Positions 1-6,151 of a stretch of DNA of 14,100 nucleotides are shown piece by piece. Position 1 is the stretch's first letter; every line of letters begins with the position of its first letter. Source of the DNA: Candidatus Bipolaricaulota bacterium. Lineage in GTDB: Bacteria; Bipolaricaulota; Bipolaricaulia; RBG-16-55-9. Made by a program: the position numbers and the translations under genes. The notes beneath the pieces were generated by a model, which did not search any database, was not told the DNA's origin, and saw only the letters and a list, made by a program, of their open reading frames with translations. The stretch is from NCBI GenBank assembly GCA_015487455.1, contig WFPR01000128.1, positions 1-14,100 of the forward strand, written 5' to 3'.

Positions 1-524
1 CCCCCGGCTTGAGCTGGGTCCTGTCCCCGCTCCCCCCGTTCGAGTTCGAGTCCGTGCTCGCGCTCGCGCCGACAGCGGGGGCAGATCCCCATGAGCTCGA
101 CGTGGGGCGCGAGGATCGTCCACCGGTCGAGGTCGTCTCGGACCTCGGGCGGCGTGGTCGGAAGCGGGACGGGCTTGAACGCCGGGGGGAGCCCCTCGAC
201 GGCCACGTCCACCAGCCGCCCGCAGCGGACGCAGGCCAGATGGTGGTGCGGCGCGGTGTTCGCGTCGTACCGGACGACCCCGTCCGGGCCCGTCACCTTG
301 CGCAGCAGACCCCGCTCCACCAGCTGCCTTAAGTTCTGGTAGAGGGTGGCCACGCTCATCGGCTGGCCCCGGGCCCGGAGCGCGTCCAGCATCTCCTCGG
401 GGGTGTAGTGCCGGTTCGACTCGTAAAGCAGCCCGAGGAGGAGGCGCCGGGCGAGGGTGGGCCGCAGCCCGGCCGCCTCCAGCCGTCGTCGGATCGTCGC
501 CTCGTCGATGGGGGTAGGCGTCAT
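1..524 (-). CDS. Fur/PerR-family metal-dependent repressor, cut by the left edge
   Basis: Reading from ATG at 524, 174 codons stay open to the window edge, so the C-terminus is missing. Residues 11-75 look like the Fur winged helix, with a recognition helix around VATLYQNLRQL (58-68). The second half carries a Fur-type zinc site: HHHLACVRC (93-101) with C98 and C101, then CPRC (C148, C151), plus other histidines suited to a regulatory metal. Fur proteins normally end a few residues after the last CXXC. Here at least 20 more residues follow, rich in Arg and Glu, from repetitive DNA. The neighbour upstream on the same strand is a manganese catalase, which favours a PerR-like peroxide sensor over a classical iron-only Fur; that is inference. 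No Shine-Dalgarno precedes the ATG, and the likely promoter lies so close that the leader would be about 11 nt. Confidence 0.88.
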   Translation of the reverse strand, partial: MTPTPIDEATIRRRLEAAGLRPTLARRLLLGLLYESNRHYTPEEMLDALRARGQPMSVATLYQNLRQLVERGLLRKVTGPDGVVRYDANTAPHHHLACVRCGRLVDVAVEGLPPAFKPVPLPTTPPEVRDDLDRWTILAPHVELMGICPRCRREREHGLELERGERGQDPAQAG

Positions 525-541
525 CGCGGATCGTTAGGAAG

Positions 542-568
542 GTTATAGCATCGGGACCGGGCGGACAA
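542..568 (-). promoter_or_regulatory. Candidate promoter of the Fur/PerR-like gene
   Basis: On the minus strand, TGCTATAAC gives an extended -10 (TATAAC at 547-542). TTGTCC (568-563) is a 4/6 match to -35, with a short 15-bp spacer. Transcription would start near 535, leaving a very short leader before the ATG at 524. The -35 lies inside one arm of the 15-bp inverted repeat, so anything bound to or folded in that repeat would compete with polymerase. Confidence 0.4.
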
Positions 569-600
569 CCCCCATCGGCGTGCGCGTCCGCCCGGTCCCG
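552..600. repeat. Perfect 15-bp inverted repeat between catalase and fur-like genes
   Basis: The left arm CGGGACCGGGCGGAC (552-566) is exactly complementary to the right arm GTCCGCCCGGTCCCG (586-600), with a 19-nt loop. In RNA this is a very stable GC-rich hairpin just after the catalase stop. Neither side has a T-run, so it is not a standard intrinsic terminator. It could be a terminator or attenuator separating catalase from fur mRNA, a 3' stabilising hairpin, or a protein-binding operator over the fur-like promoter. Confidence 0.85.
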
Positions 601-627
601 CGGTTCGGGGGTGGAAGAGCTAGCGCT

Positions 628-1509
628 CTAGCGCTGGAGCTTCTTCGCCAGCTCGGCGATCTCCTCCGCGCTGAAGCCGGGGGCGAACTCCTCGGGGACG
701 TCGGGATAGATGGGGATCTCGCCGCCCTCGGGCGGGCCGTCCACCACTTGAAGCTCCCCGCCGTCGGGGTGGGTCCCCCGCCAGATCTTGGCGACGTCCT
801 GATAATCTTTCAGGCTGAACCGGTACAGCGTGCGGTGGAGCCCCCGTTCCTCGAACTTGCGGGCCTCGGGGAACTTGGCGTTCTCGATCTTGGGGATGGG
901 GAGCATGCGGGTGAGGTCGACGCCCGTCAGCTTCTCCAGCGCCTTGGCGTAGGCGACGATGTGGACCCCGCCGCGCACCAGGAGGTAGCCGATCATCTCG
1001 CGGGCCACGGGGTTGCGGGTCATCTCGTAGACCCGGATCTTGTGGAGTCGGGCGCCGCACTCGAGGAAGAAGTTGTGCAAAAGGTCCAACACCAAGTCCC
1101 CGCTGTTGAAGACGTAGTCGCCCTGCCAAGGCTGCCCCATCGAGTTGGCCACCAGGGCCGTCTGGGCCGTAGCGATGAAGTGATGGGTGTTGCGGGCGTC
1201 CTTGCCGGGCTCCAGGGGGGCCTCCTCGGGGGCGCCGGGCTCGGTCGTCCCCTGCAGCAGCAGGTTCACCGTGGCGGCCACCAGCTCGATGTGGCCCAGC
1301 TCCTCGGTGGCGATGTTGGCGATCAGGTCGTAGAAGGGCTTGAGCTGGTCTCGCCGCCGGAAGTTGAACGACTGGTAGGTGTAGTTCATCAGCGTCGACA
1401 TCTCCCCGAAGCGCCCTCCTAGAAGCTCTTGAACGGCCGCGGCGGCGTTCGGGTCCGGCTCCTCCGGGCGGGGGAGCTCGATCTGCAGCCGGTCGATCCT
1501 GAGGTACAT
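628..1509 (-). CDS. Manganese (non-haem) catalase
   Basis: This 293-residue protein should dismutate hydrogen peroxide to water and oxygen at a dimanganese centre. It is a four-helix-bundle ferritin-like protein, and the ligands of the family are all present with the expected spacing: E36 (FGEMSTL), E70 and H73 (TEELGHIE), E150 (FLEC) and H183 (GGVHIVAY). The first three fall at the numbers used for the Thermus enzyme, and the E150-H183 gap of 33 matches as well. Length is typical for the family (KatN of enterics, thermophile Mn-catalases). The start ATG at 1509 follows AAGGAGG with a 9-nt gap. A strong promoter lies upstream at 1560-1588, and the Fur/PerR-like gene is next downstream, so peroxide-responsive control is likely. 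No signal peptide, so it is cytoplasmic. The stop codon lies in a short near-tandem repeat (TAGCGCTC/TAGCGCTG, 621-636). Confidence 0.95.
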   Translation of the reverse strand: MYLRIDRLQIELPRPEEPDPNAAAAVQELLGGRFGEMSTLMNYTYQSFNFRRRDQLKPFYDLIANIATEELGHIELVAATVNLLLQGTTEPGAPEEAPLEPGKDARNTHHFIATAQTALVANSMGQPWQGDYVFNSGDLVLDLLHNFFLECGARLHKIRVYEMTRNPVAREMIGYLLVRGGVHIVAYAKALEKLTGVDLTRMLPIPKIENAKFPEARKFEERGLHRTLYRFSLKDYQDVAKIWRGTHPDGGELQVVDGPPEGGEIPIYPDVPEEFAPGFSAEEIAELAKKLQR

Positions 1510-1559
1510 CGGGCGATCGCCTCCTTCTCGTTGTGGATGTCAGAACGATTATGGTTTTG

Positions 1560-1588
1560 ATTTTAAGTTCAAGCTCGGGGGTTGTCAA
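1560..1588 (-). promoter_or_regulatory. Strong sigma70-type promoter of the manganese catalase
   Basis: On the minus strand a perfect -35 TTGACA (1588-1583) is followed after exactly 17 bp by TAAAAT (1565-1560), 5/6 to the -10 consensus. Transcription should begin near 1553 and give a leader of about 44 nt with the GGAGG site. It is an AT-rich island within GC-rich DNA. Confidence 0.7.
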
Positions 1589-1594
1589 GCTCGG
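1569..1594. repeat. Two direct repeats TCAAGCTCGG in the catalase promoter
   Basis: TCAAGCTCGG occurs at 1569-1578 and again at 1585-1594, 16 bp apart. One copy overlaps the -35 hexamer and the other fills the spacer, an arrangement expected of an operator. No PerR/Fur-box palindrome is evident here, so the binding protein, if any, is unknown. Confidence 0.6.
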
Positions 1595-1621
1595 ACGACC
1601 GACCGAAAGAGAAGCCAGGCC

Positions 1622-1651
1622 TTGTCGGAGAACGGTTCGGGCCCGTATCAT
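1622..1651 (+). promoter_or_regulatory. Candidate promoter of the PhoD-like phosphatase
   Basis: TTGTCG (1622-1627, 4/6 to -35) and TATCAT (1646-1651, 5/6 to -10) are separated by 18 bp. The start would fall near 1658, ahead of AGGAGG at 1671-1676. It is back to back with the catalase promoter, with no overlap. No clear Pho box was seen. Confidence 0.45.
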
Positions 1652-1686
1652 GGCGAATCGAGCGAGAGCGAGGAGGATAAGAGGGC

Positions 1687-3087
1687 ATGAACCTGTGGGC
1701 ACGAATCGGATTGGGGCTTGTGGGGTTAGCGTTAGGCCTTTGCGGATCGTCGCGGGAGCTGGGCGGGATCGCGCCCTCCGCGCCGCGGCTCACCCACGGG
1801 GTCGCCGTCGGGGACGTAACGGAGCGGAGCGCGGTGCTCTGGACGAGGGCTGACGGCCCCGCCGCCGTTGCCTTCGAGCTAAGCCTTGATCCCGACTTCA
1901 GGCGCGTCGTGTGGACGGGGAACACAGCCGTCGACGAGCGCACGGATTTCATCGCTCAGCTCGACGCCCAAGGGCTTCAGCCCGGCACGCGTTACTGGGT
2001 GCGCGCCCGGGCCGAGCGCGATGGCCTGCGAAGCGAGCCCGCCGTGGGCGAGTTTCGCACCGCGCCTGCGCCCGAGTCCGACGCGCCTCAAAGCGCCACG
2101 CTCCTCTGGAGTTCGGACCTGGGCGGCCAGGGGCGCTGCCGTCGGCCCGAATACGCGATCTTTCGGGCGATGCGGGAGGTAGGGGCCGATCTCTTTCTGT
2201 TCCTGGGCGACACGATCTACGCCGACGACGTCTGCCCCTCGCCGCCGAACCTGCCGGGGAGCGAGCTCAACGCGGCGCTTTTGGGAACCCTGGAGGCATA
2301 TCGGGCCAAGCACCGCTACAACCGGGCCGACCCACCCTTTTTAGAGCTGTTAAAGCAAACGCCCGTTGTCGCGATCTGGGACGACCACGAGGTGAAGAAC
2401 AACTTCGTGGGCACCCGGGTCGACCCCGAGCTGCTGGAACTGGGGCGGCGAGCCCTCTTTGAGTACTACCCGATCCGCCGCGACCCCGACGACCCCCACA
2501 GGCTGTACCGGGCCTTCCGCTGGGGCCGGCATCTGGAGCTGATCGTGCTCGACACCCGGCAGCATCGACGGCCCTTTGAGACGATGCTGGGGGCGGCGCA
2601 GCTCCGCTGGCTTTTAGAGCGAATCGAACGCTCGGACGCGACGTGGCTCCTGATCGCCAGCAGCGTGACGCTCTCCATTGCGCGCTCCTGCCCGCAGTGC
2701 GACGGCTGGGGCGACGGGCTCCCGGGCGCGCCGACGAAATTCGAGCGCGAGCTGGCCCGGATCGTCGACGCCCTTCGGGCGCACCCTCGCAGGAACGTCG
2801 TCTTCCTCACAGGCGACGTGCACTTCCCCCGCGCGCTGAGCTACGACCCCGACGGGGACGGGGCGCCCGACTTCTGGGAGTTCACGGCCGGGCCGCTGTC
2901 GGCCGTCCCCGGCGGGCCGTGGGCGCCCGACCCGACCTTCCGCCCGCAGGAGCTGTACGCCCACAGCGGGCTCTACACGTTCGGGGTGCTCCGCGTGGAC
3001 GAGGCCGGTCGGCTCACCGTCGAGCTGCGGGATCTGATGGGCCGGGTGCGCTTTCAGACGACGCTTGAGCCCTCACCGCGCTCTTAA
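1687..3087 (+). CDS. phoD: Secreted PhoD-like alkaline phosphatase/phosphodiesterase
   Basis: This 466-residue protein should release phosphate from phosphomonoesters or diesters outside the cytoplasm. An N-terminal hydrophobic segment (about 7-19) looks like a signal peptide or anchor. C19 is preceded by LGL, a poor lipobox, and no twin-arginine motif is present although many PhoD proteins use Tat. Residues 33-125 look like the PhoD N-terminal beta-sandwich (fibronectin-like). The metallophosphatase domain follows with D144, GD at 174-175 (FLGDTIYADD), WDDHE at 231-235 with NN at 238-239, and GDVH at 376-379. A calcium-type loop, D387-x-D389-G-D391-G-x-x-D395, is inserted before the C-terminal strand region. 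ATG 1687 follows AGGAGG by 10 nt. It stands alone on the + strand and converges on the SCO gene with only 17 bp between stops and no visible terminator. Confidence 0.92.
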   Translation: MNLWARIGLGLVGLALGLCGSSRELGGIAPSAPRLTHGVAVGDVTERSAVLWTRADGPAAVAFELSLDPDFRRVVWTGNTAVDERTDFIAQLDAQGLQPGTRYWVRARAERDGLRSEPAVGEFRTAPAPESDAPQSATLLWSSDLGGQGRCRRPEYAIFRAMREVGADLFLFLGDTIYADDVCPSPPNLPGSELNAALLGTLEAYRAKHRYNRADPPFLELLKQTPVVAIWDDHEVKNNFVGTRVDPELLELGRRALFEYYPIRRDPDDPHRLYRAFRWGRHLELIVLDTRQHRRPFETMLGAAQLRWLLERIERSDATWLLIASSVTLSIARSCPQCDGWGDGLPGAPTKFERELARIVDALRAHPRRNVVFLTGDVHFPRALSYDPDGDGAPDFWEFTAGPLSAVPGGPWAPDPTFRPQELYAHSGLYTFGVLRVDEAGRLTVELRDLMGRVRFQTTLEPSPRS

Positions 3088-3091
3088 TGGC

Positions 3092-3111
3092 CCTTCAGCG
3101 TCCTTCAGCGT
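3092..3111. repeat. 10-bp tandem duplication at the convergent gene ends
   Basis: CCTTCAGCGT occurs twice in a row (3092-3101 and 3102-3111). The second copy contains the SCO gene stop codon (TGA, minus strand), so the first copy duplicates that stop just beyond it. It looks like replication slippage. Confidence 0.8.
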
Positions 3112-4349
3112 CCGGGGGCGTCGTCGACGAGCAGCTCGGCCACCCGCTTGGCGAGCAGCGCGTCCGGCGTTGGAGCCCGGGGTTCGAGGCTGAGCCTCAG
3201 GCGCCCATCCTCCACCAGGGTCGAGATCACCCAGCGCAGGCGGCCCTGAGGGTCAACGACGTAGAGGGCGGTGGTGTGCTGGGCGTCGGCCTCGTCGACG
3301 GCGGCCCCGTACGCGGCCCACACCCGTCGGAGCGCCTCCTCCGGGCCGACGAGGAAGTGCCACCCGGACACCGCCTCGAGCCCGAAGCGCCGGGTGAACG
3401 CCCGCGCGGCCTCCGGCGTGTTGTGCTCGAGGTTGACGTTGATCCCGATCAGGACGAGGCGCGAGACGTCCGCGCCCGCCGCGCGGAGGCGCTCGTAGGC
3501 CCGCCTCAGGTGAAGCGCGGTGAGCGTGCAGACGTCCGCGCAGCGGCTGTCCATGAACGTCAGGACGACGACCCGACCGCGCAGCGCCGCCAGCCGCACG
3601 GGCCGCCCTCGCTGGTCGATTAGCTCGAAGTCCGGGGCGGGCGGGGGCGGGTCGAGGCGCGTCCCCTGATACCCGTCCCCGTCCTCACGAGCGGGGAAGG
3701 GGAGCGCCCCTGTCACGTCCGTAAGGAGGAGCCAAAGCACCAAGGTCCCGAGGATCGCGAGCCCCCCGAGGGCGAGGAGCCCCCTCCACAGGAGCCGCCG
3801 GGCGGGCGAGCCCCGCGGCGTCCGGAGCCCCAGCCCCAGCAGGGCGAGCCCGCTGAGGCCGAGGCTGGCCCAGAACCAGACCAGCGGCCCCCCAAGCCCG
3901 CCGAGGGGGAAGGGCGCAGAGGGGGCTGCAGCGGCGGGCACGAGGAGCGGGTGCTCCAGCGCCGCCTCCCCGGCCCGGCCCTCGATCGTCACGCGCACCC
4001 GCCAGCGGCCCTCCGAGCCGGGGAGCACGGGGATGAGCGCTTGATATTGGTTCCCGATCCCCTCGGCGTCGAACGGGCCGAGGACGTCCCGTTGCGTCTC
4101 GACCCAGAGGCGCACCCGCGCCCCGTCGACGGGCCGCCGCCACGCCCGGTCGCGCAAATAGAGCGTGTACAGCAGCCTATGCCCGTCCTCGGCGTCGAGG
4201 AGGCGGGCGTACGCATCGACCCAGTAGCCCCCGGCCTCGCCCCGGAAGGCCCGCTCCTCCGGCTGGGGCTCGTCGTGCGCCCACGCCCCGCCTGACGGCG
4301 CTAGGGCTAAGGCCAGGGCCAACGCCAACGTCAGGGCTAAGGCCATCAT
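3105..4349 (-). CDS. Membrane-anchored SCO1/SenC-type copper/thiol protein with N-terminal Ig-like domain
   Basis: 414 residues. Residues 1-24 form a signal peptide built largely of Ala-Leu repeats. Residues 25-137 look like an Ig-like YtkA/FixH-type beta domain. Two membrane helices follow (about 155-175 and 186-210), joined by a positively charged loop that should face the cytoplasm. Residues 232-405 are a thioredoxin-fold SCO domain with CADVC (C270, C274) and the distant conserved histidine H358 (QHTTALYVVDP). C270, C274 and H358 are the residues with which SCO proteins bind copper or reduce disulfides for cytochrome oxidase assembly. Ordinary SCO proteins are about 200 residues with one anchor, so this is an enlarged fusion. 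It starts 12 nt after the DyP-like gene stops and has no good Shine-Dalgarno, so translation probably depends on coupling. With a metal-binding protein and a peroxidase beside it, a role in metal handling other than oxidase assembly is possible. The role is inferred. Confidence 0.85.
   Translation of the reverse strand: MMALALTLALALALALAPSGGAWAHDEPQPEERAFRGEAGGYWVDAYARLLDAEDGHRLLYTLYLRDRAWRRPVDGARVRLWVETQRDVLGPFDAEGIGNQYQALIPVLPGSEGRWRVRVTIEGRAGEAALEHPLLVPAAAAPSAPFPLGGLGGPLVWFWASLGLSGLALLGLGLRTPRGSPARRLLWRGLLALGGLAILGTLVLWLLLTDVTGALPFPAREDGDGYQGTRLDPPPPAPDFELIDQRGRPVRLAALRGRVVVLTFMDSRCADVCTLTALHLRRAYERLRAAGADVSRLVLIGINVNLEHNTPEAARAFTRRFGLEAVSGWHFLVGPEEALRRVWAAYGAAVDEADAQHTTALYVVDPQGRLRWVISTLVEDGRLRLSLEPRAPTPDALLAKRVAELLVDDAPGR
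4299..4343 (-). repeat. Degenerate GCC-YTR hexamer repeat in the SCO signal peptide
   Basis: Residues 3-17 of the SCO-like protein are almost pure Ala-Leu, coded by degenerate hexamers (GCC TTA, GCC CTG, GCG TTG and so on). Codon variation shows the tract is older than a fresh expansion. Unit changes would alter the length of the hydrophobic core without breaking the frame. Confidence 0.7.
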
Positions 4350-4361
4350 CAGCGGCGCGCG

Positions 4362-5630
4362 TTAAAGCTCCAGGGCGTCCTCGCGCCCCGGCAGCGCGGG
4401 GAGGGCCCGCTGGCGGCGGGGCGGCACCAGGAAGTTGGCGCGATTGAGCACGAAGAAGAACTCCTTGATCCCGTTGTTGACGCGCGGCCCGATCGCGGGG
4501 TTCAGGAAGGGCGCCTCGGCCGCGGTCATCGCCCGGCGCGTCTCGACGAAGTCGCGGATGGAGCGCTGAAGCGAGACGAAGTGGAGCCCGGCCTGGCCCC
4601 CGTCGGTGGTGTTGAAGTCGCGACGCAGGAGCAGGGGCTTCCCGCCGCGGCGCGCCCGGCCCACCGCCTGCAGGTGGCCCACCACCCCGTACTTCGTGGC
4701 CGCCTCCTCGAAGCGCTCGCTGAACGTCGGGGCCTCGTCCGTGAGCGCCCGGACGGCCTCGGGGCGCATCTGGGGCGCGAACATCCGGGCGACGCGCTCC
4801 TCCTCGGTGAGCAGCTCGTACCAGCCCTCCAGGCGCAGCCGCTTCCGGCTGATTTGCATGGTGGTGCCGCCCGCAAACGGCCCGTCGGGGATCGTCACGT
4901 CGTCCTCCGACGCTTGATTCTTGCGGAACCCCGACGGAAAGCCCGTGAACATCGGGGCCTCGGGCGGGACGGGGCGCGTCTCCGGGAGGCCGCCGACGGC
5001 CTGGCGCTCGTGCGGCAGCCCCTCCCCGATGAAGCCCGTCCGCGTCTCGCGCCAGCGGAGCACGCCCTCCAAGCTGAGCAGCCCGTCGTCGCCGGGCAGC
5101 CCCTCCTCCCCCCAAAGGGCCCGCTCGATCCGGGCCAACCTGCCCTCGTCGTCGCTGGCGAGGTGCAGCACGCCCTCGAAGTCGTCGAGCGCGGGGGTCT
5201 CGAAGGCCGTGAGCGGGCGGGGGCGCTCGATCGGGGGCTCGAGCCCCAAGCGCTCGAAGTAGCGAGGCCCCCAGCCCACCACGAACAGCAGCCCTTCGGG
5301 CCCCCAGCCGTAGAGGTGCTCGAGCGCGCGGAGCGCCGCCTCCAGCCGCCGGGCCTTCTCGGGCGTCGGATCGCCCTCGACGTCGAAGAAGATCAAGCGG
5401 TGAAACCGCGGCGGCACGGCGTTGCTCCACCGATCGCGGCGGAGGAAGGCGTCCCAGGCGTGCTGGCGCTCGGGCAGCCCGCGCTTGGCGGGCGGCAGCT
5501 CGGGCCTCCCCTGGGCTTGGGCGGAGAGCAGCCGGGAAATGCCCGCGGCGCCGAGGCCCACGAGCCCCGCCCCAAGAGCCCTTAAAAAGGCGCGTCGGCT
5601 TACCCTCAGCCTCAGTCTCAGCCTCAGCAT
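4362..5630 (-). CDS. Tat-exported DyP-type haem peroxidase-like protein (DUF7405-like), GXXDG Asp replaced
   Basis: 422 residues from ATG 5630, chosen because GGGAGGGG lies 11 nt upstream and the Tat signal follows directly. SRRAFLRALG (11-20) plus a hydrophobic run to about 39 is a twin-arginine signal. The body shows the second DyP ferredoxin-like fold: GFPSGFRKN (230-238) at the GFXDG position, proximal haem ligand candidate H319 (VVGHLQAVGRAR), R337 exactly 18 residues later (LLRRDFN), and AGLHFVSLQRSIRDF (347-361). Spacing matches EfeB/DypB enzymes, but the catalytic distal aspartate is serine (S233). The usual peroxide activation may therefore be weakened or changed. Relatives may be the Tat proteins labelled DUF7405 (recalled, not checked). 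It lies 5 nt after the Tp34-like gene and 12 nt before the SCO gene. Residues 2-9 are Leu-Arg repeats from a hexamer tract. Export across the membrane with haem already bound fits Tat use. Confidence 0.8.
   Translation of the reverse strand: MLRLRLRLRVSRRAFLRALGAGLVGLGAAGISRLLSAQAQGRPELPPAKRGLPERQHAWDAFLRRDRWSNAVPPRFHRLIFFDVEGDPTPEKARRLEAALRALEHLYGWGPEGLLFVVGWGPRYFERLGLEPPIERPRPLTAFETPALDDFEGVLHLASDDEGRLARIERALWGEEGLPGDDGLLSLEGVLRWRETRTGFIGEGLPHERQAVGGLPETRPVPPEAPMFTGFPSGFRKNQASEDDVTIPDGPFAGGTTMQISRKRLRLEGWYELLTEEERVARMFAPQMRPEAVRALTDEAPTFSERFEEAATKYGVVGHLQAVGRARRGGKPLLLRRDFNTTDGGQAGLHFVSLQRSIRDFVETRRAMTAAEAPFLNPAIGPRVNNGIKEFFFVLNRANFLVPPRRQRALPALPGREDALEL
5604..5627 (-). repeat. Hexanucleotide repeat (CTGAGR)n in the DyP-like Tat signal
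   Basis: Four 6-bp units in a row, three CTGAGG or CTGAGA type and the last CTGAGG running into GTAAGC, code for the Leu-Arg repeats right after the start codon. A gain or loss of units keeps the frame and changes the positive n-region of the signal peptide. Confidence 0.75.
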
Positions 5631-5635
5631 TTCAG

Positions 5636-6145
5636 CTAAAACCCCTCCCACTCGATCGCCGTCTCGAAGACGAACGGCTCGAGCCAGCGGTCGGCGTACT
5701 CGGGGTGGCGGGCCGCCTGGGGCGGGCCGATTTGCACCTGAACCGTGTAGCGCCCCTCGGGCAGCGGGACGTTCGTGCCGTAGTGCGTCCCCATGTTCTG
5801 GGAGATCATCGGCCACATCCGCTCGTCGAAGACGATTTGGCCCTGCTCGTCCGTGAACGTGGCCCAGACGGCCGCGTAGGGGATGCGTTCGCCCGTCTCC
5901 CCGTCGCTGAGCAGCACCATGAAGTGCATCGTGTCCTCGGGCCGGGGCTCGACCCAACGGGGCTCCGTCCCGATGAAGAGCAGAAAGCGCGTGGGCGGTC
6001 CGACCACCAGCGTGATCGTCATCCCCTCCCAGCTCGTCTCGGCCAGCTTCATCATTTGCATTTGGCTCGACGACGGGCTCTTGAGGAGCGCCACGAGCCC
6101 AAGGAGAGCCAAGAACACCGCCATCAATGCTCGCCGTGCCCTCAT
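5636..6145 (-). CDS. Tp34/P19-like periplasmic metal (iron/copper)-binding protein
   Basis: 169 residues with an N-terminal signal or anchor (charged MRARR, then hydrophobic 8-21, no lipobox cysteine). The rest is an Ig-like beta domain of the Tp34/P19 iron-transport family. Candidate ligands match that family in order: H74 (TMHFMVLLSDG), a methionine at 113 or 118 with H121 in MGTHYGTNVPL (118-128), and H147 (ARHPEYADRWLEPF). In Campylobacter P19 the equivalent His/Met/His/His set binds copper beside an iron site and works with an FTR1-type permease. No such permease is in this window. The ATG at 6145 follows a G-rich AAGGGGGG about 13 nt upstream, only 6 nt after the pseudouridine synthase stop. 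Met8 is an alternative start. It is the first gene of a three-gene cassette with the DyP-like and SCO-like proteins. Family call fairly sure; the metal is inferred. Confidence 0.82.
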   Translation of the reverse strand: MRARRALMAVFLALLGLVALLKSPSSSQMQMMKLAETSWEGMTITLVVGPPTRFLLFIGTEPRWVEPRPEDTMHFMVLLSDGETGERIPYAAVWATFTDEQGQIVFDERMWPMISQNMGTHYGTNVPLPEGRYTVQVQIGPPQAARHPEYADRWLEPFVFETAIEWEGF

Positions 6146-6151
6146 GGGCGG

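Noticed and set aside
552..600. Standard intrinsic terminator
   Set aside because: The hairpin is strong but neither strand has the T-run required after it, so it is listed as an inverted repeat.
1540..1570. PerR/Fur box in the AT-rich stretch upstream of catalase
   Set aside because: No 7-1-7 palindrome could be found there; the AT content is explained by the promoter.
620..1702. Long minus-strand ORF of 360 codons over the catalase, and + strand ORF 580-1422
   Set aside because: Low-complexity Arg/Pro/Gly composition in alternate frames of a gene with all manganese-catalase ligands; these are GC-driven shadows.
1735..1746. Lipoprotein signal at C19 of the PhoD-like protein
   Set aside because: The residues before Cys are L-G-L; leucine at -1 is not acceptable in a lipobox.
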